From the NCBI GenBank assembly GCA_036518215.1, contig DATDNP010000031.1, positions 1 to 28,933 of the forward strand: a stretch of 28,933 bases of DNA. Reading direction: 5' to 3'. The position numbers and the translations under genes were made by a program. Within the stretch, counting starts at the first letter, position 1, and every line of letters starts with the position of its first letter. Source of the stretch: CF-39 sp036518215. Lineage in GTDB: Bacteria > Chloroflexota > Limnocylindria > P2-11E. The notes beneath the pieces were generated by a model. The model was not told where the DNA came from, searched no databases, and saw only the letters and a list, made by a program, of their open reading frames with translations. Below, piece by piece: positions 1-6,945 of this stretch.

Positions 1-853
1 GCAGGCGGTCCGAGGCGTCCGAGATCGAGACGAACTCCTGCGGCGACAGCCGCCCGCGGCGCATGCGGTTGCCGTCGATCTCGGCGGTCATCGAAATGAG
101 GCGCTGCACGATCTGCATCTCGCTCATCTCGAGCGAGAACACCGCGCACGTCTTCCGTGCGATCGCGGCCGCGTTCCACACGATGTTGAGCGCGAAGCTC
201 GTCTTGCCGAGACCCGGCCGGCCCGCGAGGAGGATGAGGTCGGAGGGTTGGAGACCGCCGGTCTTCGCGTCGAGCGACGCGAAGCCCGTGGGGATGCCTT
301 CGCGGTGGTCGTCGGCGCGCGCGCTGATCTGATCGGCGAAACGCCGGAGCGCGAGGTCGAGCGGCACGACGTCGCGATGCAGGTTCGACTCGCTCACGGC
401 GAAGAGGAGCTCCTGCGCGTCCTCCACCGCGCTCTTCGCGTCCTCGCGCGTGAGCGCGAGATGCGCGATCTCGTTCGCCGCGCCGATCAGGCGGCGAAGG
501 AGCGCCGTCCGCTCGACGATCGTCGCGTACGTCTCGGCGTGCGCGACGGTCGGCACGTTCTGCATGAGCCCGACGAGGAACTGCGCGCCGCCGACCGCAT
601 CGAGCTCCCCTCTCGACGCGAGCTCCGCCTGGACGGTCTGGAAGCCCACGGCCTCGCCGCGCTCCCACACACGCTCGATCGCGGCGAGCGCGAGACGGTG
701 CTGCTCGCGAGAGAGCTCCGCGGGCGCGATGCGGCCGCGGACACTCTCCTCGTAGACGCGCGCGTCGATGAGGATCGCGCCGATGAGGCTCGCCTCGGCC
801 TCGGGCTTCTCCGGCGGCGGCTTCGGTCCGGTCCGCTGCAGGTCGAGCGTCAT
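1..853 (-). CDS. dnaB: DnaB-type replicative helicase, second tandem copy (3' end outside window)
   Basis: I translated this by hand from the reverse strand. It opens at an ATG whose first bases overlap the stop of the upstream dnaB (ATGA) and stays open to the window edge, giving 284 residues without the C-terminus. The N-terminal half (about residues 15-150) looks like a DnaB N-terminal helical domain (EAEASLIG, then DAVGGAQFL). The RecA-type ATPase core follows, with Walker A GRPGLGKTS at 211-219 and the helicase motif FSLEMS at 239-244. The Walker B region lies outside the window. In the family, DnaB is a hexameric 5'-3' helicase that unwinds DNA ahead of the fork. The sequence differs clearly from the neighbouring copy, so this is an old paralogue rather than a recent duplication. 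It has no promoter of its own in view and is probably translated by coupling from the first copy. Confidence 0.88.
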   Translation of the reverse strand, partial: MTLDLQRTGPKPPPEKPEAEASLIGAILIDARVYEESVRGRIAPAELSREQHRLALAAIERVWERGEAVGFQTVQAELASRGELDAVGGAQFLVGLMQNVPTVAHAETYATIVERTALLRRLIGAANEIAHLALTREDAKSAVEDAQELLFAVSESNLHRDVVPLDLALRRFADQISARADDHREGIPTGFASLDAKTGGLQPSDLILLAGRPGLGKTSFALNIVWNAAAIARKTCAVFSLEMSEMQIVQRLISMTAEIDGNRMRRGRLSPQEFVSISDASDRL

Positions 854-2172
854 ACCGGCATCCCGTCGTCGGGCGCCTTGCTGAAGAACCGTGCCTGCTC
901 GCCCGCGAAGAGCAGCTGGAACGGGCCCGTCGGGCCATTCCGGTTCTTCGCGATGCTGCCGTGGATGAGACGCGGCGCGCCCGGCGGCGCGTCGTCCTTG
1001 TCGCGCCACAGCATCATGACGATGTCCGCGTCCTGCTCGATGCCGCCCGATTCACGGAGCGTCGAGAGCTTCGGCTCGAGGCCGGCATCGCCCGCGGCGC
1101 GCGAGAGCTGCGAGAGGCCGATGATCACGACGTTCAGCTCGCGCGCGAGCGACTTGAGATTGCGCGTGATCGCCGCGATCTCCTGCACGCGGTTCTCCTC
1201 GTCGCCGGCCGTGCGCATGAGCTGGATGTAGTCGACGACGATCACCTCGAGGCGATCGTGTGTGCTCGCGCGCCGCGCCTTCGTGCGCAGCTCCATGACC
1301 GAGAGCCCGGGCGTGTCGTCGATGAGGATCGGCACGCCGGCGAGCGCCGTGGCGGCCTCGGTGTCGAACACGTTCCCGGTGCGGAGGGCGAGGAGGTCGC
1401 TGCGCGAATTCATCGCGAGGAAGCGCGACACGATCTGCTTCGTGTCCATCTCGAGCGAGAAGATGAGCGTGGGGTGGCCGCGCTTCGCGATGTTGAAGGC
1501 CATCGCGAGCGCGAGGCTCGTCTTGCCGACCGAGGGGCGCGCGCCGAGCACGACGAGGTCGCCCAGCGTGAAGCCTTCCGTGAAGAAGTCGACCTCGCGG
1601 AAGCCGCTCGGGATGCCGCTCACCTCATAAGGGCGGTCCATCCGCTCGGTGAGGTGCTGGAAGTTGTCCTGGAGCGCGGTTTGGATGTGCCGGAGCTGCG
1701 CGTTCGTCGTGTCCTCGCGGAGCGCGAAGACGCGCTGCTCGGCCCTGTCGAGGACGAGCGGCATGTCGGTCGGCTCGCTGTACGCATCCGCCGCGATCGC
1801 CGTCGCCGCCCCGAGGAGCCGCCGGAGGATCGCCTTGTCCCGGACGACGCGCGAGTGACGCTCGATCTCCACCGCGGTCGGCACGAGGTCGACGAGGGAC
1901 TTCAGGTACGCGGCGCCGCCGACGCGGTCGAGCTCCTCGCGGCGCGCGAGCTCGACCTGCACGGTGAGCGGGTCGATGCGCTCCCGGCGCTGCAGGAGCT
2001 CGTACACCGCCGCGTAGATCCGCTGGTGCCGCGCGACATAGAAGTCATCGCTCGACAGCTGGTCGGCGATCTTGAAGATCGCGTCGCGATCGATGAGCAG
2101 GCTGCCGAGCACGTGCTGCTCGGCGCGCTCGTCGAACGGCGCCTGGCGCTCGGGGCGGGCCTCGATCGTCAC
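850..2172 (-). CDS. dnaB: Replicative DNA helicase DnaB, first tandem copy
   Basis: A complete 440-residue DnaB, close to the usual family length. The N-terminal domain starts at about residue 14 (AEQHVLGSLLID) and carries the conserved VGGAAYL stretch. The RecA-like core has Walker A ARPSVGKTS, the motif FSLEM, Walker B VIVVDYIQL, and late motifs GLSQLSR and ESGGIEQDAD. Family role: ATP-driven 5'-3' hexameric helicase of the replisome. The GTG start is chosen because the homologous N-terminus begins a few residues later and there is no Shine-Dalgarno sequence. Instead a TAGACT hexamer ends 7 nt before the GTG, as expected for a leaderless mRNA. A LexA-like palindrome overlaps that hexamer, so damage-responsive control is plausible. 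The 3' end overlaps the second dnaB by 4 nt. Confidence 0.95.
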   Translation of the reverse strand: MTIEARPERQAPFDERAEQHVLGSLLIDRDAIFKIADQLSSDDFYVARHQRIYAAVYELLQRRERIDPLTVQVELARREELDRVGGAAYLKSLVDLVPTAVEIERHSRVVRDKAILRRLLGAATAIAADAYSEPTDMPLVLDRAEQRVFALREDTTNAQLRHIQTALQDNFQHLTERMDRPYEVSGIPSGFREVDFFTEGFTLGDLVVLGARPSVGKTSLALAMAFNIAKRGHPTLIFSLEMDTKQIVSRFLAMNSRSDLLALRTGNVFDTEAATALAGVPILIDDTPGLSVMELRTKARRASTHDRLEVIVVDYIQLMRTAGDEENRVQEIAAITRNLKSLARELNVVIIGLSQLSRAAGDAGLEPKLSTLRESGGIEQDADIVMMLWRDKDDAPPGAPRLIHGSIAKNRNGPTGPFQLLFAGEQARFFSKAPDDGMPV

Positions 2173-2179
2173 GAGGTCA

Positions 2180-2185
2180 AGTCTA
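2180..2185 (-). promoter_or_regulatory. Probable leaderless -10 element of dnaB (TAGACT)
   Basis: Read on the minus strand, TAGACT is followed by 7 nt and then the GTG start of dnaB. The spacing puts the transcription start at or next to the start codon. No Shine-Dalgarno sequence and no convincing -35 is visible. The same TAnnnT arrangement recurs at other genes in the window. Confidence 0.5.
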
Positions 2186-2199
2186 GAACGTGCGTTCTA
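2184..2199. promoter_or_regulatory. LexA-like operator palindrome
   Basis: A perfect inverted repeat TAGAACG-TG-CGTTCTA. Its core AGAAC-N4-GTTCT is the LexA (SOS) box form known from Gram-positive bacteria and reported for the Chloroflexota genus Dehalococcoides. It shares bases with the predicted -10 hexamer of dnaB and starts 12 nt before the dnaB GTG, a position where a bound repressor would block RNA polymerase. It also lies upstream of the divergent epimerase gene. The binding protein is inferred from the motif only; lexA is not in the window. Confidence 0.6.
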
Positions 2200-2298
2200 A
2201 CGGCCAAAGAATGGACCCTCCGCGCCACGTGTGGGCTGCGCGGAGGAAGCCCCGCGGCATGACGCACGCTACTGTCGGTCGAGGTCGGGCGGAAGGAT

Positions 2299-2334
2299 CT
2301 TCGTCCACCAATTCATCCACGAACTCATCCACAA
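2299..2334 (+). repeat. Three tandem 12-bp units resembling DnaA boxes
   Basis: Three consecutive 12-bp units contain the 9-mers TCGTCCACC (2301), TCATCCACG (2313) and TCATCCACA (2325). The last differs from the DnaA box TTATCCACA at one base and the others at two or three. The 12-bp phasing, just over one helical turn, would put the sites on nearly the same face of the DNA. They sit in the dnaB/epimerase divergent region, directly upstream of the epimerase ribosome binding site. Alternatively they are the trace of a translated repeat (Ser-Ser-Thr-Asn three times) if the epimerase starts further upstream. Confidence 0.45.
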
Positions 2335-2348
2335 GGAGCGACCAAGCC

Positions 2349-3245
2349 TTGCGTGTGCTCGTGACCGGCGGCGCCGGCTTCCTCGGCAGCAACATCGTCG
2401 ACGCGCTCGTCGCGCGCGGCGATCTCGTCGTCGCGCTCGACGATCTCTCGACGGGATCGCGGGAGAACCTCGCGCCCGACATCCCGCTCCGCGTCGCGAG
2501 CATCGCCGACGCGCACGCTCTCGATGAGGCGCTCGAGGGCGAGGGGTTCGACGTGATCGTCCACTGCGCGGCGAAGACGAAGGTCGTCGAGTCGATGGAG
2601 AAGGTGGATCTCTACCGGCGCGTGAACGTCGAGGGGACGCGGAACGTCGTGCGGCTCGCCGAGGACCGTCACGTCCAGATGCTCGTGAACATCTCGACCG
2701 GCGGCGCGATGTACGGCGAGACGCCGGTGTGCGCGACCGAGCGCACGCCCGCCGCGCCGGACTCGAACTACGGCCGCTTCAAGCTCGAGGCCGAGACGAT
2801 CGTCGACGAGGCGCAGGTCCCGTCGATCACGCTGCGTCTCGCGAACATCTACGGCCCGCGGCAGCGGCAGGATCTCGAAGGCGGCGTCATCGCGATCTTC
2901 CTCGGCCTGTGGCGGCGCAAGGCACCGCTCACGATCTTCGGCGACGGGACCGCCGAACGCGACTACATCTACGTCGGGGACGTCGTCGAGGCCGTGCTCG
3001 CCTCGTTCGCGGGCAGCTGGCACGGCGTCTACAACATCGGGACGGGCGTCCCGACGAGCGTGAACGACCTCATCGACGCGATGACGAAGATCCTCGGTGC
3101 GCCCGCCGGGATCAGGCACGCGCCGCCGCGGCCGGTCGAGGTCCAGCGCGCATGTCTCGATCCGTCGAAGGCGATCCGGGGCGAGCTCTGGCGGCCGCGG
3201 ACCTCGCTCGCGGACGGGCTGCGCCTCACGTCCGAGCGCGCGTAG
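2349..3245 (+). CDS. NAD-dependent epimerase/dehydratase (extended SDR, UDP-glucose 4-epimerase-like)
   Basis: About 298 residues. The protein opens with the NAD-binding Rossmann motif GGAGFLG near residue 8 and an acidic residue at the end of the second strand (ALDDLSTG). It has a Ser/Thr-rich active-site segment (ISTGGAMYGE) and the catalytic Tyr-x3-Lys pair (NYGRFK), then substrate-binding motifs RLANIYGPRQ and DYIYVGDV. In the family such enzymes interconvert or dehydrate nucleotide sugars for cell-surface glycans; the exact substrate cannot be read from sequence. I chose the TTG start because AAGGAG (2333-2338) lies 10 nt upstream and the protein then begins directly with the Rossmann strand. 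The frame stays open to ATGs at 2211 and 2259, so a longer N-terminus is possible. A TACTGT hexamer at 2270-2275 could be the -10 element. Confidence 0.88.
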   Translation: MRVLVTGGAGFLGSNIVDALVARGDLVVALDDLSTGSRENLAPDIPLRVASIADAHALDEALEGEGFDVIVHCAAKTKVVESMEKVDLYRRVNVEGTRNVVRLAEDRHVQMLVNISTGGAMYGETPVCATERTPAAPDSNYGRFKLEAETIVDEAQVPSITLRLANIYGPRQRQDLEGGVIAIFLGLWRRKAPLTIFGDGTAERDYIYVGDVVEAVLASFAGSWHGVYNIGTGVPTSVNDLIDAMTKILGAPAGIRHAPPRPVEVQRACLDPSKAIRGELWRPRTSLADGLRLTSERA

Positions 3246-3253
3246 CCCTCCCG

Positions 3254-3272
3254 CGCGGCAGGGCCGGCCGCG
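3254..3272 (+). terminator. Weak hairpin after the epimerase gene
   Basis: A 6-bp stem CGCGGC/GCCGCG with a 7-nt loop lies just after the epimerase stop codon. There is no T-run, so it is at best a weak or factor-assisted terminator, and such stems arise easily at this GC content. Confidence 0.2.
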
Positions 3273-3294
3273 AACGCTCGCTTGACCGTCAGCC

Positions 3295-3300
3295 TACGAT
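3295..3300 (+). promoter_or_regulatory. Possible -10 element (TACGAT) for the zinc-ribbon gene
   Basis: TACGAT lies 19 nt before the ATG of the small zinc-ribbon gene. This would give a leader of about a dozen nucleotides that still contains GGGAG (3307-3311). A TTGACC at 3282 is too close to be its -35. Confidence 0.35.
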
Positions 3301-3319
3301 TTCGCCGGGAGCAGGCGAG

Positions 3320-3607
3320 ATGGCATTCACCGATCAGACCCTCCAGTGCCGCGAGTGCGGCAACGCCTTCGTGTGGAGCGCCGGCGAGCAGGAGTTCTTC
3401 CAGCAGAAGGGGCTCGTGCACCCGCCGCAGCGCTGCGCGGATTGCCGCAAGCGCGCGAAGGAAGAGCGGCGCGCGGCTCGCGCGAGCCAGATGCACGAGG
3501 TGACCTGCAGCAACTGCGGCAAGGCCGCGCAGGTCCCGTTCGTCCCGCGCACGGATCGCCCGGTGTATTGCTCCGAATGCTTCGAGGAGAAGCGCGCCGC
3601 GCGATAG
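3320..3607 (+). CDS. Small protein with two zinc ribbons (CxxC-x17-CxxC family)
   Basis: A 95-residue soluble protein with eight paired cysteines. The first ribbon has Cys10/Cys13 and Cys39/Cys42, with the GEQEFF and KGLVHPPQRC features of the probable zinc-ribbon family seen in many environmental bacteria. The second has Cys63/Cys66 and Cys84/Cys87 separated by exactly 17 residues, the CxxC-x17-CxxC domain. A basic linker (about residues 43-56, rich in Arg, Lys and Glu) joins them. The function is unknown; nucleic-acid or protein binding is a guess from the fold. The ATG is preceded by GGGAG at an 8-nt spacing. The following ydcF-like gene is 37 nt downstream and may be co-transcribed. Confidence 0.88.
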   Translation: MAFTDQTLQCRECGNAFVWSAGEQEFFQQKGLVHPPQRCADCRKRAKEERRAARASQMHEVTCSNCGKAAQVPFVPRTDRPVYCSECFEEKRAAR

Positions 3608-3644
3608 TCGTCCGCCGCACGCTGCGGCACACTCGGAAGCGGAC

Positions 3645-4229
3645 ATGCGCAGATTCGTCTTCGGGGTCCTCGTGGGGATCGCACTCGTCCTGCTCCTCGA
3701 GCTCGGCGGCCTCGTGTTCATCGGCCACGCGCTCGCCGTGAGCGACCCGCTCGAGCGGTCGGACGTCATCGTCGCGGTCTCGGGAGACGAGGGGCTGCGC
3801 ATGGAGACGGCCGTCGAGCTGTGGCGCCTGCAGTACGCGCCGTACCTGCTGTTCTCCGGCGCCTCGCAGGATCCGACGTCGGTGAGCTCCGCGGAGATCA
3901 TGAAGCGTCAGGCCATGGAGCTCGGCGTCCCCGCCGACGCGATCATCGTCGAGCCGAACTCCGCGACGACCGAGGAGAACGCGCGCTTCGTCGCGCAGGT
4001 GATGCAGCAGCATGGCTTCCGGTCGGCCATCCTCGTGACGAGCCCGTATCACCAGCGGCGCGCCTCGATCCTCTTCTCGCGCTCGTTCGCGCCCGCCGGC
4101 CTGACCTTCCGCAACCATCCCGCGGACGATCCGACGTGGGACGAGGACCGCTGGTGGATGTACGCGCGATCACGCACGCTCACGGTCATCGAGCTCGCGA
4201 AGCTTGGAGCCGTCATCGCGCGCGGATAA
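3645..4229 (+). CDS. YdcF family (DUF218) membrane-anchored protein
   Basis: 194 residues. One N-terminal membrane anchor (about residues 4-30) is followed by a DUF218/YdcF domain: SDVIVAVSGD, a Gly-Ala-Ser turn (LFSGASQDP), the central PNSATTEENARF motif and the late LVTSPYHQRRA motif. These conserved polar positions are typical of the family. Some relatives (SanA, ElyC) act in envelope integrity or envelope-carrier metabolism, and E. coli YdcF binds S-adenosylmethionine, but no reaction can be assigned here. The active domain would lie outside the membrane. The start is an ATG with GGAAG a few bases upstream. The gene ends 18 nt before purA, which seems to have its own promoter. Confidence 0.85.
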   Translation: MRRFVFGVLVGIALVLLLELGGLVFIGHALAVSDPLERSDVIVAVSGDEGLRMETAVELWRLQYAPYLLFSGASQDPTSVSSAEIMKRQAMELGVPADAIIVEPNSATTEENARFVAQVMQQHGFRSAILVTSPYHQRRASILFSRSFAPAGLTFRNHPADDPTWDEDRWWMYARSRTLTVIELAKLGAVIARG

Positions 4230-4233
4230 CGGC

Positions 4234-4239
4234 TAGCAT
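4234..4239 (+). promoter_or_regulatory. Probable leaderless -10 element of purA (TAGCAT)
   Basis: TAGCAT is followed by exactly 8 nt and the GTG start of purA, with no Shine-Dalgarno sequence between. The same TAGCAT-N8-start arrangement is found at 23459 before the decarboxylase gene. It implies that the GTG is the first transcribed codon or nearly so. Confidence 0.5.
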
Positions 4240-4247
4240 CCCTTCAC

Positions 4248-5510
4248 GTGCCCGTGACGGCCGTCGTCGGAGCCCAATGGGGCGACGAGGGCAAAGGGAA
4301 GATCACCGACCTCCTCGCGCAGGAGGCGGACGTGGTCATCCGCTACCAGGGCGGCAACAACGCAGGGCACACCGTCGTGAACCAGTTCGGGACGTTCAAG
4401 CTGCATCTCGTCCCGTCGGGCATCTTCAATCCGAACGCGCTCTGCATCGTCGGCCCCGGCACGGTCGTCAACCTCGAGGTCCTCTGCGAGGAGATCGCGA
4501 ACCTCGAGTCGCACAAGATCGCGACGGCGAATCTCCGCGTATCGGACCGCGCGCACATCGTCATGCCGTGGCACACGCTCCTCGACCGCCTCGACGAGCG
4601 CGAGCGCGGAAGGCAGAAGCTCGGCACGACGGGGCAGGGCGTCGGACCCGCGTACGCCGACAAGGTCGCGCGCCACGGCATCCAGGTGTACGAGGTGCGT
4701 GACCCGAAGCGGTTCCGGGCGCGCGTCGCGCACGAGCTCGAGACGAAGAACGCCGTCCTCGAGCGCTTCGGCGAATCGCCGCTCGACGCGAACGAGGTCG
4801 CCGACCGCGTCCTGCGCGCCGCCGCGACGCTCGGCGACCGCATCGTCGACACGCTTCCGCTCGTCGAGCAGGCGATCCGCAAGGACGCGAGCGTCCTCCT
4901 CGAGGGTCAGCTCGGAGCGATGCGCGATCTCGACTGGGGCATCTACCCGTACGTGACCTCATCGAATCCGCTCGCGGGATTCGCGTCCGTCGGCGCGGGC
5001 ATCCCGCCGCGCTACATCACGCGCGTCATCGGTGTCGTGAAGGCGTACTCGAGCGCCGTCGGCGAGGGCCCGTTCCCGACGGAGATGAAGGGCAAGGACG
5101 GCGACGCGCTCCGCGAGATGGCGAACGAGTACGGCGTGACGACCGGTCGGCCGCGTCGCGTCGGCTGGTTCGACGCCGTCGCCGCGCGCCACGCGAACCG
5201 ACTGAACGCGTTCACCGAGATCGCCGTCACGAAGCTCGACGTCCTCGGCGCGTACGCCGAGATCCCCTTCTGCGTCGCGTACGAGCGCGACGGGAAGCGC
5301 ACGACGGACATGCCGCCGACGCTCATGCTCGAGGGCGTCACGCCGGTGTACGAGCGCTGCGAGGGCTGGTCGGTCGCGCTCGACGGCGTGAGCGATCGCG
5401 CGCATCTGCCGGCGGCGGCACGCGCGTACCTCGCGAAGATCGAACAGACGGTCGGCGCGCCCATCGGCATGGTCGGCATCGGCCCCGAACGGACCGCGAC
5501 GCTCCTGTAG
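4248..5510 (+). CDS. purA: Adenylosuccinate synthetase PurA
   Basis: 420 residues, normal for the family. PurA joins IMP and aspartate using GTP to form adenylosuccinate, the first step from IMP to AMP; PurB, encoded further along the window, completes the branch. The P-loop-like WGDEGKGK signature is at residues 11-18 with its catalytic Asp and Lys, followed by the IMP-binding GGNNAGHT, GTTGQGVGPAY and the late TSSNP segment. The GTG start gives the standard N-terminus (short leader, then VVGAQWGDEG). The only candidate promoter is the TAGCAT hexamer 8 nt before the GTG, so the transcript is probably leaderless. It stands apart from the main purine run, which begins about 3.8 kb downstream. 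Confidence 0.97.
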   Translation: MPVTAVVGAQWGDEGKGKITDLLAQEADVVIRYQGGNNAGHTVVNQFGTFKLHLVPSGIFNPNALCIVGPGTVVNLEVLCEEIANLESHKIATANLRVSDRAHIVMPWHTLLDRLDERERGRQKLGTTGQGVGPAYADKVARHGIQVYEVRDPKRFRARVAHELETKNAVLERFGESPLDANEVADRVLRAAATLGDRIVDTLPLVEQAIRKDASVLLEGQLGAMRDLDWGIYPYVTSSNPLAGFASVGAGIPPRYITRVIGVVKAYSSAVGEGPFPTEMKGKDGDALREMANEYGVTTGRPRRVGWFDAVAARHANRLNAFTEIAVTKLDVLGAYAEIPFCVAYERDGKRTTDMPPTLMLEGVTPVYERCEGWSVALDGVSDRAHLPAAARAYLAKIEQTVGAPIGMVGIGPERTATLL

Positions 5511-5515
5511 CGGCC

Positions 5516-5534
5516 GCCCCCCGCGCTCGGGGGC
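5516..5534 (+). terminator. GC-rich hairpin after purA
   Basis: GCCCCC and GGGGGC form a 6-bp stem around a 7-nt loop, directly after the purA stop codon. It is followed by TTGTGT rather than a clean T-run. It is placed well for a purA terminator, but weak by sequence. Confidence 0.4.
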
Positions 5535-5572
5535 TTGTGTGGCAGGTGGCGAGCCACGATGATGCCGCGGTC

Positions 5573-5902
5573 ATGGGGCTTCTCGACATCGCCTTCCCGC
5601 ACCGCGCGAACAAGACGTTCGGCGCGGCCTCGTTCGCGCTCGTGTTCCTCATGGCGGTGCTCGAGATCGAGGCGCTCGTGCTCCTCGCGCTCGGCGTCGT
5701 CGCCCATCGCTTCGACCTGTTCATCACGCTCCAGCAGGCCGTGCTCCCCGCCGCCTGCGTCGTCGCCTTCGCGACGGCGCTCGTGTTCTGGTGGCGCGCG
5801 CGCTCGTGGAGCAGGAAGCGCGTGCAGAGCCTCTCGGTGTGGGCCGGTGGCGGCAGCGCCTTCGGCGAGCGCCTCGCGAAGTCGCGCCAGCAGCCGCAGT
5901 AA
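5573..5902 (+). CDS. Small hypothetical membrane protein
   Basis: 109 residues from the chosen ATG. Two hydrophobic segments (about residues 18-44 and 50-76) are followed by a basic tail (WWRARSWSRKRVQ), predicting a two-pass inner-membrane protein with a cytoplasmic C-terminus. I do not recognise the family. The frame is open upstream to a GTG at 5537. ATG 5573 is preferred because the hydrophobic protein then starts cleanly and a GATGAT hexamer (5558-5563) lies 9 nt upstream, like other apparently leaderless genes here. It converges on the next minus-strand gene with an 11-nt gap. Confidence 0.6.
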   Translation: MGLLDIAFPHRANKTFGAASFALVFLMAVLEIEALVLLALGVVAHRFDLFITLQQAVLPAACVVAFATALVFWWRARSWSRKRVQSLSVWAGGGSAFGERLAKSRQQPQ

Positions 5903-5913
5903 GACCGACCGCG

Positions 5914-6177
5914 CTAGAGGTCGTTCCGGCCGTTCTCCGCGTCGCCGTCCCCTTCGCGACGCATGAGCGGGTAGATGACGTCGCTTTCGTCGGTGAAGCC
6001 GAAGAAGTCCCACCACGGCCGACGGTCCTTGCGAAAGCGACCGTGAAGAAAGGCGCCGAGGCCCTCGCCGGCGCCGCTCGGGCCGTAGACGAGGACGGAA
6101 ATGGCGACGATGAGCGCGCCGACGACGATGGCGATCACGACGAGGGCAAGGGCCGCGAGGAGCACGCTCGTGAGCAC
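5914..6177 (-). CDS. Small hypothetical single-pass membrane protein
   Basis: 87 residues from a GTG start. A long hydrophobic stretch (about residues 3-32) is followed by a glycine-rich turn and a soluble, charged C-terminal part with an aromatic cluster (RRPWWDFFGF) and an acidic end. It looks like a single-pass protein with its tail outside or inside the membrane; the topology cannot be decided. I do not recognise the family. TAGCGT on the minus strand (6184-6189) ends 6 nt before the GTG, with no Shine-Dalgarno sequence, which supports the start and again suggests a leaderless transcript. It converges with the preceding plus-strand gene. Confidence 0.6.
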   Translation of the reverse strand: MLTSVLLAALALVVIAIVVGALIVAISVLVYGPSGAGEGLGAFLHGRFRKDRRPWWDFFGFTDESDVIYPLMRREGDGDAENGRNDL

Positions 6178-6183
6178 TGGCCC

Positions 6184-6189
6184 ACGCTA
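6184..6189 (-). promoter_or_regulatory. Possible leaderless -10 element (TAGCGT)
   Basis: On the minus strand TAGCGT is followed by 6 nt and the GTG start of the small membrane protein gene. This matches the TAnnnT pattern seen before other genes in the window. Confidence 0.4.
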
Positions 6190-6245
6190 CGCCTAGCGGA
6201 GGAGACGCCTCCTCCCATCGGGTGATACGGCGCGGCCTTCCTTCC

Positions 6246-6271
6246 TAGGACTACGACCAACGAGGGTCCTA
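6246..6271. repeat. Inverted repeat TAGGAC-N14-GTCCTA upstream of the surface locus
   Basis: Six-base arms in the 223-nt gene-free interval (6178-6400) before the TasA-like gene. It could be an operator or a small hairpin. The interval is otherwise without an obvious -10/-35 pair, apart from the ribosome binding site GGAAGGAAG at its end. Confidence 0.35.
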
Positions 6272-6289
6272 CCTCCCCCTTGCCGCCGA

Positions 6290-6321
6290 TGTCACGAGTG
6301 CGTCAGCGCGGGAAAGTGACA
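6290..6321. repeat. Inverted repeat TGTCAC-N20-GTGACA upstream of the surface locus
   Basis: A second inverted repeat in the same leader, 80 nt before the TasA-like start codon. The wide spacing (centres about 26 bp apart, 2.5 turns) fits a dimeric regulator or a hairpin in the mRNA leader. There is no direct evidence for either. Confidence 0.3.
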
Positions 6322-6400
6322 CCCGACAAGAAACCCCGCCCGACCAGGACGCGAGAACCGAAAAGACCGGCGGAGCGGACAACAGGAAGGAAGACCAGAA

Positions 6401-6934
6401 ATGCGCAAGCTCAACCTCTTCGCAGGCATGGCGCTCGCCGGTATGGTCCTCGTCGGGCTCACCGCGACGGCCGACAAGACCTCCGCGAGCTTCACGGCGA
6501 CGACCTCGAACCCGAGCAACACCTTCGCGACCGCGACGATCTCGATGAGCAACGACAAGCCCAGCGCCAATCAGCTCGTGAACATCACGAACCTCGTCCC
6601 CGGCGACACCGCGAGCCGCACCGTGACGATCACGAACACCGGCAACGCGGGCTTCACGTACACGGCCGCCGCGTCGGCCACGGCGAACACGCTGCTCTGG
6701 TCTGACACGACGAACGGCCTTCAGGTCACGGTCCTTCGCGGCGCGACGACCATCTACACGGGCGCGCTGAAGAACCTCGCGCTCCCCGCCTCCGGCACGA
6801 TCGCCGCCGCCGGCACCGACACCCTGACGTTCAACTTCAGCTTCCCGAGCTCCGCCGGCAACACGTTCCAGAGCCTGTCGCAGGACTTCACGATCACCTA
6901 CACCGCGACGCAGCTCGCGGGCTCCGCCAAGTAA
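6401..6934 (+). CDS. TasA/camelysin (CalY)-like secreted protein with SipW-dependent signal
   Basis: 177 residues. A positively charged start and hydrophobic segment (residues 2-22) lead into the segment SASFTATTSNPSNTF (28-42), which resembles the processing region of TasA/CalY-type proteins cleaved by SipW. The remainder is Thr/Ser/Asn-rich, without cysteine, with a predicted beta-sandwich pattern (LVPGDTASRTVTITNTGNA), as in TasA family proteins that assemble into extracellular fibres in Bacillus. The sipW-type peptidase gene follows directly, which strongly supports the assignment. Start: ATG after GGAAGGAAG at 6386-6394. The long stem-loop after the stop codon suggests this gene is expressed more strongly than the peptidase downstream. 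Fibre formation in this organism is inference. Confidence 0.82.
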   Translation: MRKLNLFAGMALAGMVLVGLTATADKTSASFTATTSNPSNTFATATISMSNDKPSANQLVNITNLVPGDTASRTVTITNTGNAGFTYTAAASATANTLLWSDTTNGLQVTVLRGATTIYTGALKNLALPASGTIAAAGTDTLTFNFSFPSSAGNTFQSLSQDFTITYTATQLAGSAK

Positions 6935-6945
6935 CGACCCCTCGC

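Noticed and set aside
1366..1375. GAACACGTTC as a second LexA-like box
   Set aside because: The half-sites are separated by 2 rather than 4 bases and it lies inside the dnaB coding region.
961..2262. A 433-codon plus-strand frame opposite dnaB
   Set aside because: Low-complexity Arg/Leu/Asp/Glu composition, no motif, and it covers the well-supported helicase gene on the other strand.
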